Assembly: GCA_037975125.1 (NCBI GenBank)
Contig: JAJQOW010000014.1
Span: forward strand, 6,173,513 to 6,237,512
Reading direction: 5' to 3'
Origin: Latrodectus hesperus
Lineage: Eukaryota; Arthropoda; Arachnida; Araneae; Theridiidae
Length of the DNA: 64,000 nucleotides
Shown here: positions 47,903 through 57,685 of the stretch, piece after piece
How the letters are laid out: each line of letters begins with the position of its first letter
Numbering within the stretch: the stretch's first letter is position 1
The notes under the pieces: generated by a model
Database searches by the model: none
The model's input: only the letters and a program-made list of their open reading frames with translations
What the model was told of the DNA's origin: nothing
Made by a program: the position numbers and the translations under genes

Positions 47903-47987
47903 GTCCAGAATGGGGGTCTAATTAGCCTTCGTGTGCAAAAAATGACCGTTGAGCGACAAAACAAACCAAACATTGTCCAGAATGGGG
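47903..47987 (+). repeat. 5'-truncated SINE family A tail with target duplication
   Basis: The 59-bp insert 47916-47974 (TCTAATTAGCCTTCGTGTGC ... GACCGTTGAGCGAC ... AAACCAAAC) equals the 3' end of family A. It is flanked by identical 13-bp GTCCAGAATGGGG (47903-47915 and 47975-47987). The head and body are absent. Confidence 0.85.
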
Positions 47988-48219
47988 TAATAATTTAAAA
48001 TGCTACATACATCTATTGAAAATTGTTAGAAATTCTGCTTGACATATTTTTATAAATTAAACCATTTAAGAACTGGCAGTATGATTTTGACAGATATATC
48101 ACTTTTTTTAAATATAAAATTCTCTAATGCTAAAAGAGCTTCATTTGTCTATAAATGTCTGTAAAAAAGTTAATTTTATATTGGAAACTTTCAATAATTT
48201 TTATTATTTTTATCATAGT

Positions 48220-48500
48220 GAATTATACAGACTATACAAAAATTCTGACATAATTAATTTTATTAGAATACAAAGGCTAAAATGGGCTGGACACCTTATT
48301 AGATTTAATAATTATGGGTCCAAAGAAAGTCTTGCTCAAACTAACAGATGTTCAGAAAAGAGGATGGCCAAAACTTAGATGGTTAAAATGCACTGAAAAG
48401 GACTTAAAATTGTTGAAAATTGTAGAGTGGAAGTCCAAGATACGGCTGCCTGAATTTGAATTATGTAGAAGGCTGGGGTTTAACCTGCACTGTTGTGTGA
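48220..48500 (+). pseudogene. Non-LTR retrotransposon RT C-terminal fragment
   Basis: The first frame reads IRIQRLKWAGHLIRFNN; after a frameshift near 48315 the second frame reads RGWPKLRWLKCTEKDLKLLK then IVEWKSKIR. The L-x-W-x-GH-x-x-R and GRP-x-x-RW...DL-x-x-L motifs are those of the C-terminal tail of arthropod endonuclease/RT proteins, as at 17110-17395. Upstream RT and endonuclease domains are missing. Confidence 0.7.
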
Positions 48501-49310
48501 CAGAAGATTTCTCTGTAAAATTTGTTGTTCTATATTAGCAAATATGAAGTTATTTTATGCTTACTTAAAGTTATAAAGAGTGATTTCATATAATTTATTA
48601 GATTAAGTAAAACTTATCCGATAAATTATCTAATAAAAATTGTAATGTATCTAATAAAAATATATCTACTAAAAATAGTAATAATTAAGTTATTAGATTA
48701 AGTTGTCTAATAATGTGTCATTACAAAAGAGTTTATCTTTGAATTGAATTAACTGAAAACTTAAGTTTTCAAACATAGTTTTAAACTAACAAATAGCAAT
48801 TTTAAATTTCAAACTTATGAGTTGTTATGATACTTTATGTCATTTATAAATTAATATTTGGAATTTTTACTTTGTGTGTATTGTAATCAAAACTAAAAAC
48901 CATTAAAAATCAACAATAAAAATAGTTACTAACTATAATAAATACTTTTATCAAATTAATAGCCTATTTTTACTTGTAGCAGTTAGATACAGCTTTCTCA
49001 TAAATAGTGTTTAAATTAAACTTATAAGAAAAAACATGGGTATTGATTGATTTTGGATTTTTCTATTTGTTAAAACATCATCATTAGCTATGTTGTTTCA
49101 TATGGCTTATGATAAAAATCAATCCATAATACAAAACAGCTCAAACATCACAAAAGAACAAATATAACAAAAAGAGTAAGATTTTAAAATAACCAGAACA
49201 AAATAGTATGAGAACAGAAGTAAAAAAATTTCTAAAAAAAACAAACACAAAAGGTGCAGTCTTTAAAAGGAGCTCATGGAAGTTCTGTCATTTTTCAGCA
49301 ATTAGCGAAT
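48501..49310. other. AT-rich intergenic DNA, nothing recognised
   Basis: About 800 bp. TCTAATAA-type motifs recur near 48600-48720. Confidence 0.5.
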
Positions 49311-49324
49311 CCCATTCCATTTTT

Positions 49325-49507
49325 AGCCGAGCTGGCAGCCGAATGGTTAGCGCTCTTGCCTTCGGTTCAACAGTTCGTGGGTTCGAATCCCACCTTGGGC
49401 ATGGATGTTTGTAGTGGTTCGGATTCCACTTTAAACCGTAAGTCCCGGTCTAATTAGCCCTCGTGTGCAAAAAATGACCGTTGAGCGAAAACACAAACCA
49501 AACCAAA
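49325..49507 (+). repeat. SINE family A, full length with target duplication
   Basis: 183 bp flanked by identical 14-bp CCCATTCCATTTTT (49311-49324 and 49508-49521). The head has an A-box-like AGCCGAATGGTTAGCGC and a canonical B box GGTTCGAATCC. The body carries GGGCATGGATGTTTG and CCACTTTAAACCG, and the tail TCTAATTAGCCCTCGTGTGC, AATGACCGTTGAGCG and ACAAACCAAACC. This is the best-preserved family A reference in the window. Confidence 0.92.
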
Positions 49508-49521
49508 CCCATTCCATTTTT

Positions 49522-50149
49522 GAAAATCGTTATCTAATTTTGGTCATAAAAGATGTTCTGTGTTCATATTGCCAAGATTACTAAGCTGATCAACTAGATT
49601 AAAGATGCCTATTTTAGAGATTGGGTCAAGTGATTCTGAAATTTGCCACAGCCTCTTTACAAGATTTTCGACAAAACTTTTTCCAAATGTCTTGAAAGTG
49701 AATTTTTTCAAGTGACAGCAAACATTGCCAATCTCGTGAAATTCACTGTGTCAAATATACTAGCATTAAATTTAAACAAATTTATTTTATATTATTTATT
49801 ACATATATTGTTTTTTACATATGTATATCCCAATAAAATGCATTAAAAGCTAAAATTTCAGTAATGTGTAAAAATAGACAATTTGTCACATTTCATAAAC
49901 TGTTCAGTTAATAAAATTTCTAAAAATTTAATTTTGGGCAGTATAATTAAAAAAAACTAGTTAATAAATTTTTAAAATATACATTTTGAATTTTATTTTT
50001 AAAATTTTATGACTTAAAATTTTTTATATTTAAATTGTCTAAGAAATTTCATTGTTTTACTACCTAGTTTTAAATAAGTCCATCAATTAACTTCTGTTTT
50101 ATATTTAGCATCTTTGGATTGGTAGAAGAATATTTTCATTAATATCCTT
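49522..50149 (+). promoter_or_regulatory. Upstream region and likely 5' UTR of the Hv1 gene
   Basis: AT-rich. A polypyrimidine tract followed by AG at 50107-50108 looks like a splice acceptor, so 50109-50149 is probably 5' UTR joined to a non-coding exon further upstream. No TATA box or initiator can be assigned. Confidence 0.35.
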
Positions 50150-50311
50150 ATGGAGCGCTTGAATAGTTTCAGCAAAAGTATAGAGAAAGTGAATTTTAAG
50201 GAAGATGCCCCTAGCTCAGTTATGTCTGATACAGATGAAGACCCGTCATTACGCCCATTGTTAACTTTCCGAGAACAACTTTGTCATGTATTTGAATCTC
50301 ACAAATTCCAG
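50150..50311 (+). CDS. HVCN1: Hv1 exon 1: cytoplasmic N-terminus
   Basis: Fifty-four codons from ATG 50150, phase 0, ending at CAG|GTACAT. It encodes an acidic cytoplasmic tail and the pre-S1 segment LTFREQLCHVFESHKFQ, which parallels the human LSFRERL...SSHRFQ pre-S1 helix. The N-terminus is much shorter than the roughly 100 residues in human. Confidence 0.93.
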
Positions 50312-52057
50312 GTACATATTTTTTATCTTCAAGACTGAAGGTTTTATAATCATTATCAATTCGTATTAAACTTTTTGGTTGCTTATTGTAAGAATTCAAT
50401 TAGATTCAAATTCTTACTGATTGAGATTAAGTATATTAAATGTTATATTTTTTGTTTACATATGTAAAGGTTACCATAGCTTAAATTTAAATAAAACATT
50501 TGCAATTTCTATAAGTTGTATTTTTATTATTTTACCAAACCACAACCTATAAAACTAATTATAAATTAAAAGAAAAAAATATCCATGAATTCAAGTAATT
50601 GAAATATTTATCGTAATACATAGATTATTTTTCATTTCATTATTAAAATGATGTACTTATTGAAAAATCTTATTGTGAAACTAATTTAAAATTGAATTTT
50701 CATAAGATAATTTGTGTTTCAAGTGATTGCCATTTTAAAATATTGTCTATTGATTAATGTTGTGATCTTCATGTTCCGGTTATAGGCTAGACTAAGTCTA
50801 CAAGCTCATAAATCTTCAAAAAAAAAAAAAAAAAAAAAAAAAAAACAAGAATATACATAATGTGGAATGAATCATAAGTTTTTGTGCATAAATTTATTGT
50901 ATCAATTTTCCTAAACTTTTGTATAATTCTTAGTTTTATTCTTGTCAATGAGTTTTTACTCTCCGAATTAATGAGATGTTTTTACTCCTGACTTTCTCTT
51001 GCTATCAACTTTGCCTTTACTTAGTGCATTGCTTAGGTGGGACCCGTATTATTCCTTCTTCTATGCTCAGTATTTAAATATAATTTTATTTTGATTATTT
51101 TATTATTGTTATAATATTACATTAGTAGTCAAAATTACCTGATCTATTCTTTCAGAAGATGGTAATTAATCTATTTACTTATTGTATTTGATTGAAAGAT
51201 GTTCAAAACAATTAGTTATAATTTATATGAAGATAACTATAATCAATTGATAGTGTTTGTTTAAAACATACTACTATATGTTTACCTTTAATTTATGAAC
51301 AAAATATATTTTATTTATTTTTGTTTCTAAATGTGGAAGAATTTTATTTACACATTAAAAAGGGATTTTTTGGTTATTTTTAACTCGGATGAATTTACTG
51401 TAAATTACTCTGTCCTTACTCTTTCTATTTAAACAAGATTTAAAGGAAGTACCAAATTGTATAATTTAGTATGAGTGCAAAGAGAAAACAGATTTATACA
51501 TGTTTTTTCATAATTATATGTGTTTGCAAGGAATTTAAGAAATTTTTTAATGTGTTATTAAGTAAATGTAGTTGCCCTAATTTTATTTTTATTATGATTG
51601 TCCCATATATGTTTGATTTTTTTATTATCAATATTTATTTCATTTGTAGATTGCTGTTGTTGTATTAGTCCTTATTGATAGTTTAATTGTTATTGCTGAG
51701 TTAATTATTGAAGCTAAACACCATGAGCTACATGACAGTCCTTTTCCACATGTAAGTAAAAAATTATGTTAAAACTGCATATAATAATTCATGGTATTAC
51801 ATTGAACAAATATTTTTTACAGTCTGCATGTATAACTCTAATGATTTTATTAATATAAATTGTTATTTTATGTCATTAAAAACTGATTTCTTTCTATTAA
51901 AACCATTCTTCCTTGTAATTTAAACAAATATAGATAATTTTGTTTTGCTTTCTATAGAGCATATTTAGTTGAGTCAGCATAAACGAAATTTTGTGCATAC
52001 AGTTTTCAAGTTTTTATATCCATTGTTTAATTTCATCGGTTATATTAAATTTTATTT

Positions 52058-52128
<71 letters not shown>

Positions 52129-55100
52129 GAATTCTAATAGTTCAATCTTTCATGGTTTGGATTCTCATTTAGATTAATAAATGATTTTAGTGATTCACAC
52201 AGAGTGATATATCTAAATCATAAATCTTGGTTCCATTAATCTTCTGTGCAAAATGTAATTGAAGAGTGAAAAAATTAAGTCAAGCTGGAATTGACTTATA
52301 TACTCAGATTTTGTAGTTGTTAATTTACTGTAATTATAAATCAATTTTCTTGTAAGAAATGAAATAGTTTTTCCTTCCAGTTTTTGTTTGTAAATTGCAA
52401 AAAATTTCCCTTGAGAAAAATCATTTGAATTTTAATATTTTGTTAAATATTTAAATTTAATTATGATTTTTTATTAATTTAGTAAGTTTTGTGAAACTTA
52501 AATATATAATTTTAGCAAATGTTAAAAATTAGTGTAGAAAGTTAAAGAAAACTTGAAATTAATAAAATATGTGCACATGTGAATTTATAAAATTTAAATA
52601 TATCAAATGCTCATATGTAGAACATTTCTTAATAAGTTTGAGTATTAACTTAATTTTAAATATAAAATATCCTTTTGATAAATGTAAACTATTTTTGTGT
52701 ATAATTACTGGACAGTAAATTTTTCAATACTGTAATATTTAATTTATAAAAAATTTTTGTTAATTTGCATTTTGTTTTATAGGCATTGCATTATATGAGT
52801 ATTGGTATTCTGAGTATCTTCATGATTGAAATTGTATTCAAGATATATGCTTTTGGTTTAGATTTTTTCCGTCATAAATTGGAGGTTTTTGATGCTTTTG
52901 TTGTATTTTTATCATTTGCTCTTGATATTTCATTTTGGGAGCAAGAAGGTGTAGATTTAATCATTGTTCTGAGACTTTGGAGAATAGCTCGAATTTTGAA
53001 TGGTGAGTAGACAATGGTTTAATTTATATATGTACTATTCAAATTGAAAAGGTTATTTGAATATATATTTAAAATGTTATAATTTATGTTTTACAAATCT
53101 GGTTTAATTATGTATTACAAATTAAATTATTTTGATTTACTTATTGTTAAATAATCTTTTAATATTTTGCTTATTTATTGATTTGATTATAAATATCTAA
53201 ATGCTAAATACTTTAGTGTGACAGTCTTTACTCTATTACATTTTACCTTATTAACTAATAAATAAGCCCTTTCAGATAGCATTGTTTCAAGCTTTGAGGA
53301 GTTATAGTCAGCATTCTTGCCTTCTGTTCAACTGCTTAATGTTTGTAGTTGTTCAGAATCTATTTTTAAATTATAGGTCCAAGTCTAATTAGCCTTTGTG
53401 TGCAAAAAATGACCATTAAGGAACAACTAAACCTTACAAATCGTGGGGAGTTTAGATTGAGTTCTTCTCTTATATAAAACATGAATTTAAAACTTGTTAT
53501 TCTTTATTTTTGCATAAAAATGTTATATATTAATAAATTAACATGTATAAATACTCTTAAAAACTTTTTTGAACATGTTAGATGAGTTTTGATTGTATCA
53601 GATGTACTCTAGTATAAATATTCATTTTGTTTATTGCTAGTTTATTAGATTTTGTCATAAACAGAGTGATGTTATATAATTATTCTAATGTGTAAAAGAC
53701 CTTTATCTGCAAAAAGAACAAAATTATCAACCTTGTATAAAGTTTGTTGTTCTAAATAGAAAGTAAGCTTGTGGATAAATATGAGCAAGATATCTATTTA
53801 TTACTGTTAGTAAATTTAAAATATTAGTTGAGTTAATGGATCTTAAAGTCATTCTTTCTAAGAAAAATGAAACTTATAAGGTGAAAAAGTAATTAAGTTC
53901 ATATATATACTCTATTCAGTGTGCTTAATAGTAGGCTTCTGTTTATTATCCCATTGTTCTGCAAGTAAACCTCTATATAATCAAAACAGGTGGTAGAATT
54001 TCTTCAACTTTCACCAGACAGCATCAAAACCAAACAGTACAATAATGAAATACAGTGTTGTTTACTGATGAAATTAAGTGTGCGAAAATTTTCTATTCAT
54101 ACTATAAATGTTTATTGCTCAAAACTACCCTTTAGAAAAGTAAGAAATTAAAAGAATAAAAAATGTAAAATTCTCAATAAAATATTTTTTAGCTATATAA
54201 TATGGGGTGTAATGTCTGTTTCTGGTTACTCTATTATCCTTCTACTTAAACTATTTTTTTTATTATGTTTGTAAACAGAATAAATTGTGAGAAGTGCAAT
54301 GGATGTTTATTTTTGTGAAGAGAAATTGGCCTTTTAATTGATTCATAAAAAATTGAAGCTTCACATGATGAATACTCATAGATGTTAAATTTCATACATT
54401 AAGTGACTTCATGTAACAAGTTAAAAACAACCCTTGATTTAATGGAATTAGATAAAATTCCATTAAATTATATTTTATGAGTATTCATACTTTTTTCCTC
54501 AAACAACTATCTAGTCTGTTTTCTGTAAAATCCTACAAGCCATTGTAACTTTGGCTCAATTTCTAATTGACTAGCACTGCAATTAACTCATTAACATAAC
54601 TCATTAAATTACATTACTTAGCACAATATCCAATTTTCAAAATCTTGATTGCACACAGTTGCATTATTGTATTATTTTAAATTTTAAATACTGAAATTTC
54701 AAATGTTTCATTATAATTACTTACTACAAAAATATTACAAAACTAATAACTAGAAACTAGTTTCAAAAATTTTATAAAGATTATACATTACAAATAAAAT
54801 GTAAAATAATTATAAAATCAATACTTTTCCTACTGAAGCCCTAAAATATATAAATTTCATGATTTTCCTTCAATTAATCAAAAGAATGCAAGCACATTAC
54901 AAATACATTGGAGATCACAATACCAAACAAGTATAAAAAAACAACTGTACTATAATTCTAAATCAATAATATAAAATACCTTCATATTTTAGAAAACTTG
55001 GATTTTAATTAACCTATCAGTGGTGCCTACATTATAAATTTCAGTATAAATAGAATTATATTCCTCGCCAAGTTGTCTTCCATGGCAACTTGGCGAGGAA

Positions 55101-57042
55101 TTTAAATCAATAACGTAATTTTTCATTTTTATGAAAACTTTGTTTTCTATTAAGTAGTGGCACTCGCCTTAAAATATAGTATAAATGTAATCTAGTGTGG
55201 GAGATAACTGAGCAATAAATGTAAATCAATAGCATGAAAACTTGAGTTTTTAATTAACAAGCATTACTATTTACAGTAAACATAAATATATATTAAATGT
55301 TTTTACACAATGCTTTATAAATTGCATAAATTATTACATACAATAGCGATTTTAATCAAATAACACAGTAAAATTACTTGCGTAATCATCACTTGCAGAA
55401 AGGTTAAAAAGAAACACAAATTCAATTTATCACTATCCACATTTCTTATTTTCTACACACACATACCTAAAATTTAAAATTTTCTATTTGATATACACTT
55501 TTAAAACAAAATATAACTTGAAATATTTAAATTTCAATCATAAAAGAAACAATAACTAGAACTTCAAGAGTTACTTGGCTCTAAACAAATTCATGTATGC
55601 AAACATCAGTTTACATCATAAAATTGCTAGATTCCATTTTGGTGCAGTAATTTACAGATTTTGCGCATTTGCCTCTCGTATTGATTCATAGCATTTATCC
55701 TTACTCTCATTATTTAATAAATTCTCCAAATAATTGCTAGTGTATGTAAAATAAATCTACTTAATCACTTTAAAGTCCTTATTTCATATTGTCAATTCCT
55801 TCAAATATTAAATTCACTTTAAGCTCTAAAAAAGTTACTCTTTATTTCATCTTGAGAATATAGTGGCAAAACTGTTCTAAGAATTTTTCAAGGAGAATAT
55901 AAAACGTAAAGATCAAATTTATAAGGCAAAATAAATTTCCGATATTTTCACTGAATTCTCATTTATAAAAAAATTAACTATGTTCAATATAATGTAAAAT
56001 TATCAAAAAAAAAAAAATTAAGAAAGAGTACAAATATTGCTAAAACTTGGATAATGATCAAAATATTCAGCATTATATGAAATAGCCAGATTATTCAGAG
56101 CTGTTTAACCTCAAAAACTGTAATTGGATAATTTTTAAAGTTGAAACTTATGTTTACTTAAATTATATAAAGTTACATTAATTAGAAAATATAAATAAAA
56201 ATTTATTAATGAGTAAAGATAAACAGATCATGATATGAAAAATTAGGTTTAGTTAAACTAAATTACATGTAGTATGTATAAAGATTATTTTTTTGAAACC
56301 TTTTGTCATCTCTACAGTAAAATTGTTATGGAAGTGGTATGGGATTTTAGCTTAGAGCAGGAATTATTCATATTTTTATTGTATATAAATGTTTATGATT
56401 TTAGTTTTCATGTCCAGTTTTTTTATATATCATTAACAAAACTGAAATATTAGTTTGCAGATTTTTAAATTATATTTACTTTTATAGATTAAAGTTAGAT
56501 ATGTTTTTGAATACAATATCATCTGCAAATAAACAATGATAAAACAATTTTTAATTTAAATTATATTTAAAGATACATGTATATTTTTAATTTCTGTAAT
56601 TTATTTCTTTTATCTAAATTTGTTTATGATTGCAATAATTTTTCAAAGAGAAAGCTTTTATTTCTTAGAATATTATTTAATTCATTTCAGTGAAACTTCT
56701 CATTAATAACCTCGTTCTAATCTTTATATTGATATTTTAATGTTCTTTTACACATTATTATTTTAATTCTGTTTTTCTTGTTTCATTTACCTAGGTATTG
56801 TGATGTCTGTTAAACTACAGTCTGAACACAGGCTAATGAAAGAGAAACAAATAAGAGAAGGGGTTGAGCAGGAGCTTGCTAAGTGCCGTATCTATACTAA
56901 TGCTTTGGAGAAAGAAGTAGAAACATTGCGCTCACTTTTAAAGAAACATGGTATTAAAGAAGTTCCACCTACTATTGTTGCTGATTCAGAACAAAATATA
57001 ATAAGTGTTGTAGCTGAAGTAAACCAAGTGCAACCTGTATAA
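50150..57042 (+). CDS. HVCN1: Voltage-gated proton channel, Hv1/HVCN1 family (four exons, 243 aa)
   Basis: The gene is spliced from 50150-50311, 51650-51751, 52783-53002 and 56795-57042, all with GT-AG introns in compatible phases. Hv1 is a dimeric membrane protein in which a voltage-sensor domain itself conducts protons outward. Visible residues (human equivalents in brackets): selectivity Asp64 in S1 (D112), Glu71 (E119), His91 (H140), Glu104 and Lys108 in S2 (E153, K157), Asp125 and Asp136 in S3 (D174, D185), the S4 signature R-x-x-R-x-x-R at 152, 155 and 158 (R205, R208, R211) and Asn161 (N214). Residues about 166-225 form the C-terminal coiled coil used for dimerisation. The S3-S4 linker is four residues shorter than in human and lacks the His193 zinc ligand. 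Correspondences come from recalled human sequence. Confidence 0.95.
50312..51649 (+). other. Hv1 intron 1
   Basis: 1338 bp, GTACAT...TTTGTAG. It contains a poly-A run of about 27 (50818-50845) and otherwise AT-rich sequence. Confidence 0.9.
51650..51751 (+). CDS. HVCN1: Hv1 exon 2: transmembrane S1
   Basis: Thirty-four codons, phase 0 at both ends, from a TTTGTAG acceptor to a GTAAGT donor. IAVVVLVLIDSLIVIAELII is the S1 helix with the proton-selectivity Asp. The short S1-S2 loop is His-rich (KHHELHDSPFPH), with three His besides the conserved one in exon 3. Confidence 0.93.
51752..52782 (+). other. Hv1 intron 2
   Basis: 1031 bp, GTAAGT...TTTTATAG, with a TA microsatellite at about 52062-52125. 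No repeat family is recognised. Confidence 0.9.
52062..52125. repeat. TA microsatellite in Hv1 intron 2
   Basis: About 31 TA units. Confidence 0.95.
52783..53002 (+). CDS. HVCN1: Hv1 exon 3: S2, S3 and S4
   Basis: 220 nt, starting in phase 0 and leaving phase 1 at AATG|GTGAGT. It encodes ALHYMSIGILSIFMIEIVFK (S2), a short inner loop, EVFDAFVVFLSFALDI (S3) and LIIVLRLWRIARILN (S4). The whole gating and permeation core apart from S1 is therefore in one exon. Confidence 0.94.
53289..53445 (+). repeat. SINE family A, decayed and internally deleted
   Basis: Head remnant CATTCTTGCCTTCTGTTCAA, then GTTTGTAGTTGTTCAGAATC and a tail with GTCTAATTAGCCTTTGTGTG and AATGACCATTAAGGAAC. The B-box portion is missing. 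It is in the sense orientation within Hv1 intron 3. Confidence 0.75.
55061..55100. repeat. Perfect 15-bp inverted repeat in Hv1 intron 3
   Basis: TTCCTCGCCAAGTTG (55061-55075) and CAACTTGGCGAGGAA (55086-55100) are exact reverse complements around a 10-nt loop. The arms are GC-rich against an AT-rich intron. Flanks beyond the arms are only weakly symmetrical. Confidence 0.85.
56795..57042 (+). CDS. HVCN1: Hv1 exon 4: C-terminal coiled coil and stop
   Basis: 248 nt beginning in phase 1; the split Gly codon gives N-G-IVMSVK, as in human INGIIISVK. It encodes the S4-linked amphipathic helix (HRLMKEKQIREGVEQELAK then IYTNALEKEVETLRSLLKKH) and a short tail to TAA 57040-57042. The LLKKHGI end parallels LLRQHGL of human Hv1. 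Confidence 0.94.
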
Positions 57043-57385
57043 AATGACCAGAATACTGTCTGAATCTATGAAAGTACAATCATGCAGTTATATTGTACTA
57101 TAGATTGTAATTTTGGTTATTTGCAATCAAAGAATTTAGACTAATTTTGTATCACACAATATGAAATGAGTGCTTTTGTCTCATAAATGTAGTTTGTTTA
57201 TGTTTGACTCATTATTTATGTGTAATAAGTGACATTGCCAAATGTATGAATTATTATTTATATTTTGTAAAAATATTTGTTTTTTTATTGAAATTTTTTC
57301 TGTTTACATTGACTGGCATGTTTTGGAACAGTAATATTATATGCTTTATCTGATTTTTTTTTAAATAAACATGAAGTTATTCTTT
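57043..57385 (+). terminator. Hv1 3' UTR with nearest polyadenylation signal
   Basis: The first AATAAA after the stop is at 57364-57369, about 320 bp downstream. Further AATAAA hexamers exist, for example near 61548, so a longer 3' UTR cannot be excluded. Confidence 0.5.
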
Positions 57386-57423
57386 TCCTCTCTTATTTCA
57401 ATATATTAAATTATACTTTTTGT

Positions 57424-57685
57424 TTTGCCCGGTGGCTTATTAGCAGTGTTTCCGCTCCCAAGGCACTGGTCCGAGGTTCGATCCTCGGTCTGGGCAGGGT
57501 CGACTCAGCCTTTCATCTCTTCAATGGATCGATAAACTGAGTACCAAGCATGCTTGAGAACTGGGAGTTTCATGTTAGGCTGACCACCTAACTGGGACAT
57601 TTGCTTCACACACCAGGGCCCTCGGTCATGAAAACAGTTATGGGCAGTGTAGGCCTTGGCGCACATGGGCTGTCGTACCACGGAG
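57424..57685 (+). repeat. SINE family B, full length
   Basis: Head GCCCGGTGGCTTATTAGCAG, B box GGTTCGATCC, then the family body (ACTCAGCCTTTCATC, CCAAGCATGCTTGAG, GGCTGACCACCTAAC, GGGCCCTCGGTCATG, TATGGGCAGTGTAGG). ACTTTTTGT occurs on both sides (near 57415 and 57700), a probable target duplication. It lies just beyond the nearest Hv1 poly-A signal. Confidence 0.88.

Larger units (their letters stand above)
53003..56794 (+). other. Hv1 intron 3
   Basis: 3792 bp, GTGAGT...TTACCTAG, phase 1. It holds a decayed family A SINE (about 53289-53445) and a perfect hairpin (55061-55100). The remainder is AT-rich and unassigned. Confidence 0.9.

Noticed and set aside
54000..54560. Extra Hv1 exon in intron 3
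   Set aside because: S4 and the coiled coil join cleanly in phase from 53002 to 56795; nothing in between adds conserved residues.
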